Positions 60,555 to 64,000 of a stretch of DNA of 64,000 bases are shown here, in pieces. The translations under genes and the position numbers were made by a program. Below the pieces are notes generated by a model. It worked only from the letters and a program-made list of their open reading frames with translations. It ran no database searches and was not told where the DNA came from. The stretch comes from Streptomyces violaceoruber (lineage in GTDB: Bacteria > Actinomycetota > Actinomycetes > Streptomycetales > Streptomycetaceae). Each line of letters opens with the position of its first letter. The first letter of the stretch is position 1. The stretch lies in NCBI RefSeq assembly GCF_033406955.1, contig NZ_CP137734.1:4154001-4218000 (forward strand). The letters are read 5' to 3'.

Positions 60555-62030
60555 TCAGGTCTGTGCCATGTCCACGAAGCGCGAGTAGTGGCCCTGGAAG
60601 GCGACCGTGATCGTCGCCGTCGGACCGTTACGGTGCTTGGCCACGATCAGGTCCGCCTCGCCCGCGCGCGGTGACTCCTTCTCATAGGCGTCCTCGCGGT
60701 GCAGCAGGATGACCATGTCGGCGTCCTGCTCGATCGAACCGGACTCACGCAGGTCGGAGACCATGGGCTTCTTGTCGGTGCGCTGTTCTGGACCACGGTT
60801 CAGCTGGGAGAGCGCGATGACCGGGATCTCCAGCTCCTTCGCCAGCAGCTTGAGGTTACGGGACATGTCCGAGACCTCCTGCTGCCGGCTCTCGGCGCGC
60901 TTCGAACCGCCGGACTGCATCAGCTGGAGGTAGTCGATGACGACCAGCTTGAGGTCGTTGCGCTGTTTGAGGCGACGGCACTTGGCGCGGATCTCCATCA
61001 TCGACAGGTTGGGGGAGTCGTCGATGTAGAGGGGGGCGGCCGACACGTCGGGCATCCGGCGCGCCAGCCGGGTCCAGTCGTCGTCCGTCATCGTGCCGGA
61101 CCGCATGTGGTGCAGCGCGACGCGGGCCTCGGCGGACAGCAGACGCATCGCGATCTCGTTGCGCCCCATTTCGAGCGAGAAGATGACGCTCGGCAGGTTG
61201 TTCTTGATCGAGGCGGCCCGCGCGAAGTCCAGTGCCAGGGTGGACTTGCCCATCGCGGGACGTGCGGCGATGACGACCATCTGCCCGGGGTGCAGGCCGT
61301 TGGTCAGCGAGTCGAAGTCCGTGAACCCTGTCGGCACACCGGTCATCTCGCCGCTGCGCGACCCAATCGCCTCGATCTCGTCGAGCGCGCCCTCCATGAT
61401 GTCGCCGAGCGGCAGGTAGTCCTCGCTGGTGCGCTGCTCGGTGACGGCGTAGATCTCGGCCTGGGCGCGGTTGACGATCTCGTCGACGTCGTCGTCGGCC
61501 GCGTACCCCATCTGTGTGATCCGGGTGCCGGCCTCGACCAGGCGGCGCAGCACCGCCCGCTCGTGCACGATCTCCGCGTAGTACGCGGCGTTCGCGGCCG
61601 TCGGCACCGTCTGGACGAGGGTGTGCAGGTATGAGGCGCCGCCGACCTTGTTGATCTCCCCGCGCTTGGTGAGTTCCGCGGCGATCGTGATGGGGTCGGC
61701 GGGCTCACCCTTGGCGTAGACGTCGAGGATGGCCTGGTAGACCGTCTCGTGGGCCGGCTTGTAGAAGTCGTGGCCCTTGAGGATCTCGACGACGTCGGCG
61801 ATGGCGTCCTTGGACAGGAGCATCCCGCCGAGCACGGACTGCTCGGCGTCCAGGTCCTGCGGCGGCACCCGCTCGAAGGCCGCGCCACCGCCGTCCCACC
61901 CGCTGTCCGGGCCGCGCTCGTGCTGTTCGTCCCGGCCGCGGCCACCCTCAGTGCGGCGGCGGGAAGCAGGCAGACGATCACTGGGACCGCTGTCGGCCCA
62001 CGGGTCGTCCAAGGGCTCGGAAATGCTCAC
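60555..62030 (-). CDS. dnaB: Replicative DNA helicase
   Basis: A 491-residue hexameric helicase. An N-terminal disordered extension (about 1-55) precedes the N-domain (60-160), the linker and the RecA-like C-domain (about 220-490) with Walker A ARPAMGKST near residue 260 and LVVIDYLQLM (Walker B). No intein is present. GTG 62030 has GGAGGAGG 8-10 nt upstream; the open frame continues far upstream but has no family resemblance. Near oriC, with DnaA boxes 5'. Confidence 0.97.
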   Translation of the reverse strand: MSISEPLDDPWADSGPSDRLPASRRRTEGGRGRDEQHERGPDSGWDGGGAAFERVPPQDLDAEQSVLGGMLLSKDAIADVVEILKGHDFYKPAHETVYQAILDVYAKGEPADPITIAAELTKRGEINKVGGASYLHTLVQTVPTAANAAYYAEIVHERAVLRRLVEAGTRITQMGYAADDDVDEIVNRAQAEIYAVTEQRTSEDYLPLGDIMEGALDEIEAIGSRSGEMTGVPTGFTDFDSLTNGLHPGQMVVIAARPAMGKSTLALDFARAASIKNNLPSVIFSLEMGRNEIAMRLLSAEARVALHHMRSGTMTDDDWTRLARRMPDVSAAPLYIDDSPNLSMMEIRAKCRRLKQRNDLKLVVIDYLQLMQSGGSKRAESRQQEVSDMSRNLKLLAKELEIPVIALSQLNRGPEQRTDKKPMVSDLRESGSIEQDADMVILLHREDAYEKESPRAGEADLIVAKHRNGPTATITVAFQGHYSRFVDMAQT

Positions 62031-62212
62031 CGAGCCACCTCCTCCCGTCCGCCGAGCGGACCTCGCCGTGCCCCTCATTTCTACGGCACGGCACTGACAA
62101 ATAAGACGCCCAACTCCGGTTCTGGCGCGTCGGTTTTGTGAGGGTTCACCGGCCGACGGACGGAGCGGGCGCCGGATAACCGTAGGCCTGCGGGCACCGT
62201 CAGCCAATCTGG

Positions 62213-62301
62213 TTATCCACAGGCCATGTGGACGAGCGGCCAGATGCTGTGGAGAACTCCGCGAAACCTGTGCACGAGCCGGTGGACAGCCCTGTGAACA
62301 A
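62213..62301. promoter_or_regulatory. DnaA-box group upstream of dnaB
   Basis: One perfect box, TTATCCACA 62213-62221, with one-mismatch boxes TGTGGACGA 62227-62235, TGTGGAGAA 62248-62256 and TGTGAACAA 62293-62301, all in the 459-bp gap between dnaB and the MATE gene. No gene is seen in this gap. Confidence 0.65.
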
Positions 62302-62453
62302 GCCCGCATCACGACCTGAAAACCTACCTTGAGCTGCGCCTTTACCATCCACCGCCTGTGCAGAAGAAAAACTTTCCCAGTCGGACCAAGATCACTTCGA
62401 ACCGTACCCAGAAGGACACGGTTCGAGATCGGATGTAAGGGCCGCAAAAGCTT

Positions 62454-62481
62454 TGCATCTCTTACCTGTGGACGATTAGAT
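62454..62481 (+). promoter_or_regulatory. Promoter of the MATE gene overlapping a DnaA-like box
   Basis: TTGCAT (62454-62459), 16-bp spacer, TTAGAT (62476-62481) is a good vegetative promoter; it ends 8 nt before the ATG. TGTGGACGA (62467-62475), one mismatch from a DnaA box, fills the spacer. Confidence 0.6.
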
Positions 62482-62489
62482 TGGTGCTC

Positions 62490-63827
62490 ATGACACAGGC
62501 ACCCGCGCGCACCCGGACCGTCCGGCGCCGCCACGACCGAGAGATCGTCGCGCTGGCCGTTCCGGCCTTCGGCGCGCTCGTCGCCGAGCCCCTCTTCGTC
62601 ATGGCCGACAGTGCCATCGTCGGCCATCTCGGAACCGCTCAGCTCGCCGGACTCGGCATCGCCTCGGCCCTGCTCACCACGGCCGTCAGCGTGTTCGTCT
62701 TCCTGGCTTACGCCACCACTGCGGCCGTCTCGCGCCGCGTCGGCGCGGGCAACCTGCAAGCAGCGATCCGTCAGGGCATGGACGGCATCTGGCTGGCACT
62801 GCTGCTCGGCGCCGCCGTCGTCGCGGTCTTCCTGCCCGCGGCCCCCTCCCTCGTGGAGCTTTTTGGCGCATCCGACACCGCGGCCCCCTACGCCACGACG
62901 TATCTGCGGATTTCCTCCCTCGGCATCCCCGCCATGCTCGTCGTGCTGGCATCGACCGGTGTCCTGAGGGGACTGCAGAACACCCGGACCCCTCTCTATG
63001 TAGCCGTGGCCGGCTTCATCGCCAACGCCGTCCTCAACGTCCTGCTCGTCTACGGCGCCGGACTCGGCATCGCGGGCTCCGCCTGGGGCACCGTCATCGC
63101 CCAGTGCGGCATGGCCGCGGTCTACCTGTGGGTGGTCGTCCGGGGAGCCAGACAACACGGTGCCTCCTTGCGCCCGGACCTGGTCGGCATCAGGGCTTCC
63201 GCTCAGGCCGGGATGCCACTGCTGGTGCGCACGCTCTCCCTGCGGGCGATCCTCATGATCGCCACGGCCGTGGCGGCCCGCCTCGGCGACGCCGACATCG
63301 CCGCACATCAGATCGTCCTGTCCCTGTGGAGCCTGCTCGCGTTCGCCCTCGACGCCATCGCGATCGCGGGGCAGGCCATCATCGGCCGCTATCTGGGCGC
63401 GGACGACGCCCAGGGTGCGCGCGAAGCATGTCGAAGGATGGTGGAGTGGGGCGTCGCGGTCGGGGTCGTACTGGGTCTGCTCGTGGTGCTGTCCCGCCCG
63501 GTGTTCCTGCCCCTGTTCACCGGCGACTCCATGGTTACGGACGCCGCGCTGCCCGCGCTGGTGATCGTGGCCGTCGCGCAACCGGTCTGCGGTGTGGTCT
63601 TCGTCCTGGACGGGGTCCTCATGGGTGCGGGCGACGGCCCCTATCTCGCCTGGGCCATGCTGCTCACTCTGGCGGTCTTCACTCCCGCGGCGCTTCTCGT
63701 CCCGACCCTCGGCGGAGGGCTCACCGCCCTGTGGGCAGCCATGACGCTGATGATGGCGATGCGTCTGGTGACGCTGTGGCTGCGTACCCGATCGGGACGC
63801 TGGATCGTCACCGGGGCGACGCGCTGA
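62490..63827 (+). CDS. MATE-family efflux transporter (DinF-like)
   Basis: A 445-residue multidrug and toxic-compound exporter with twelve membrane helices in two MatE halves (about 20-180 and 240-400). The N-terminal PAFGALVAEPLFVMADSAIVGHLGT is typical of DinF-type proteins. Substrates unknown. ATG 62490 follows the promoter by 8 nt, so the message is nearly leaderless. Confidence 0.95.
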   Translation: MTQAPARTRTVRRRHDREIVALAVPAFGALVAEPLFVMADSAIVGHLGTAQLAGLGIASALLTTAVSVFVFLAYATTAAVSRRVGAGNLQAAIRQGMDGIWLALLLGAAVVAVFLPAAPSLVELFGASDTAAPYATTYLRISSLGIPAMLVVLASTGVLRGLQNTRTPLYVAVAGFIANAVLNVLLVYGAGLGIAGSAWGTVIAQCGMAAVYLWVVVRGARQHGASLRPDLVGIRASAQAGMPLLVRTLSLRAILMIATAVAARLGDADIAAHQIVLSLWSLLAFALDAIAIAGQAIIGRYLGADDAQGAREACRRMVEWGVAVGVVLGLLVVLSRPVFLPLFTGDSMVTDAALPALVIVAVAQPVCGVVFVLDGVLMGAGDGPYLAWAMLLTLAVFTPAALLVPTLGGGLTALWAAMTLMMAMRLVTLWLRTRSGRWIVTGATR

Positions 63828-63829
63828 CC

Positions 63830-63843
63830 GTTTCACGTGAAAC
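63830..63843. promoter_or_regulatory. parS site (perfect core)
   Basis: GTTTCACGTGAAAC, 2 bp after the MATE stop codon and before the terminator shared with rplI. Confidence 0.88.
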
Positions 63844-63865
63844 ACGGCTTCGAGCACGGTCACGA

Positions 63866-63904
63866 AGAGGGGCCGCATCCCCCTACGGGAGATGCGGCCC
63901 CTCT
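63866..63904. terminator. Bidirectional terminator between MATE and rplI
   Basis: 14-bp perfect stem (63866-63879 with 63891-63904), placed between convergent genes. Confidence 0.82.
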
Positions 63905-63927
63905 CATCGCTTCAGCGAGAGCAGTGC

Positions 63928-64000
63928 TCAGGCAGCGACGACCTCGATGCTGACCTTGGCGTCAACCTCGGGGTGCAGACGCACGGACGTCTCGTGGGCG
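63928..64000 (-). CDS. rplI: Ribosomal protein bL9, C-terminal end (partial)
   Basis: The last 24 codons, ending in VRLHPEVDAKVSIEVVAA and a TGA at 63928-63930. Sequence and position next to dnaB match the C-terminus of L9. The gene continues beyond the window. Confidence 0.9.
   Translation of the reverse strand, partial: AHETSVRLHPEVDAKVSIEVVAA

Noticed and set aside
60555..62030. Possible intein in dnaB
   Set aside because: The helicase domain is uninterrupted and of normal length.
62031..63878. Long N-terminal extension of dnaB across the gap and antisense to MATE
   Set aside because: Lacks resemblance to DnaB; GTG 62030 has a strong ribosome site and the overlap with MATE is antisense to a clear gene.

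Overview
This is chromosomal DNA from a high-GC actinomycete, almost certainly a Streptomyces. The evidence is a GC content above 70%, many GTG starts and GTGA/ATGA overlaps, the sporulation pair ssgA/ssgR, a Sco/PCuAC/CopCD/DyP copper cluster, a fused cydCD, a Rex-type operator, and parS sites for ParB. The gene order matches my memory of the Streptomyces core region running from rplI/dnaB back towards a GDPD gene (about SCO3909 to SCO397x in S. coelicolor, reversed here). This was not checked against a database. The right end (dnaB, rplI) should be nearest to oriC. I see no prophage, insertion sequence, CRISPR array, tRNA or rRNA.

Layout. 1-9.2 kb: GDPD phosphodiesterase, two anti-sigma-like ATPases, a SEC-C protein, a PrimPol-like protein, a GAF/PP2C phosphatase whose N-terminus looks cut by a stop codon, and an aminopeptidase P. 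9.4-15.9 kb: copper cluster (membrane protein, YcnI, Sco, PCuAC chaperone, CopCD, Tat-exported DyP peroxidase). 16-19.5 kb: pheA, serS and a HAD phosphatase, with DnaA boxes before serS. 19.7-23.3 kb: ABC-2 exporter operon with two ATPases and two permeases. 23.5-29.2 kb: M24 peptidase, an EphD-like hydrolase-SDR fusion, kptA, an F420-type oxidoreductase and a second HAD phosphatase. 29.2-32.1 kb: M23 peptidase and a GAF histidine kinase. 32.2-38.4 kb: cydA-cydB-cydCD behind a Rex operator. 38.6-45.2 kb: hisC, a LacI regulator, a metallophosphatase, a membrane protein and a TerD-VWA protein. 45.3-50.4 kb: thiC with a TPP riboswitch, a YibE/F transporter, ssgA and ssgR. 50.5-60.5 kb: small membrane and cupin proteins, ptpA, a PLP gamma-lyase, LysR, Nudix, GNATs, GlcG-MFS-MarR and a beta-lactamase-like protein. 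60.5-64 kb: dnaB, a MATE exporter and the 3' end of rplI.

The genes are mostly housekeeping. The signals that gene calling does not explain are: (i) at least eight parS or parS-like palindromes, one containing the cydCD start codon, one inside the dtpA reading frame and one inside the thiC riboswitch; (ii) three groups of DnaA boxes away from oriC; (iii) a stop codon, after a rare TTA codon, between a short upstream reading frame and the PP2C gene, plus a lost metal-binding Asp in that enzyme; (iv) a 25/30-bp degenerate repeat tract; (v) tandemly triplicated start sites on the copper chaperone gene. No clearly new multi-gene system was found.
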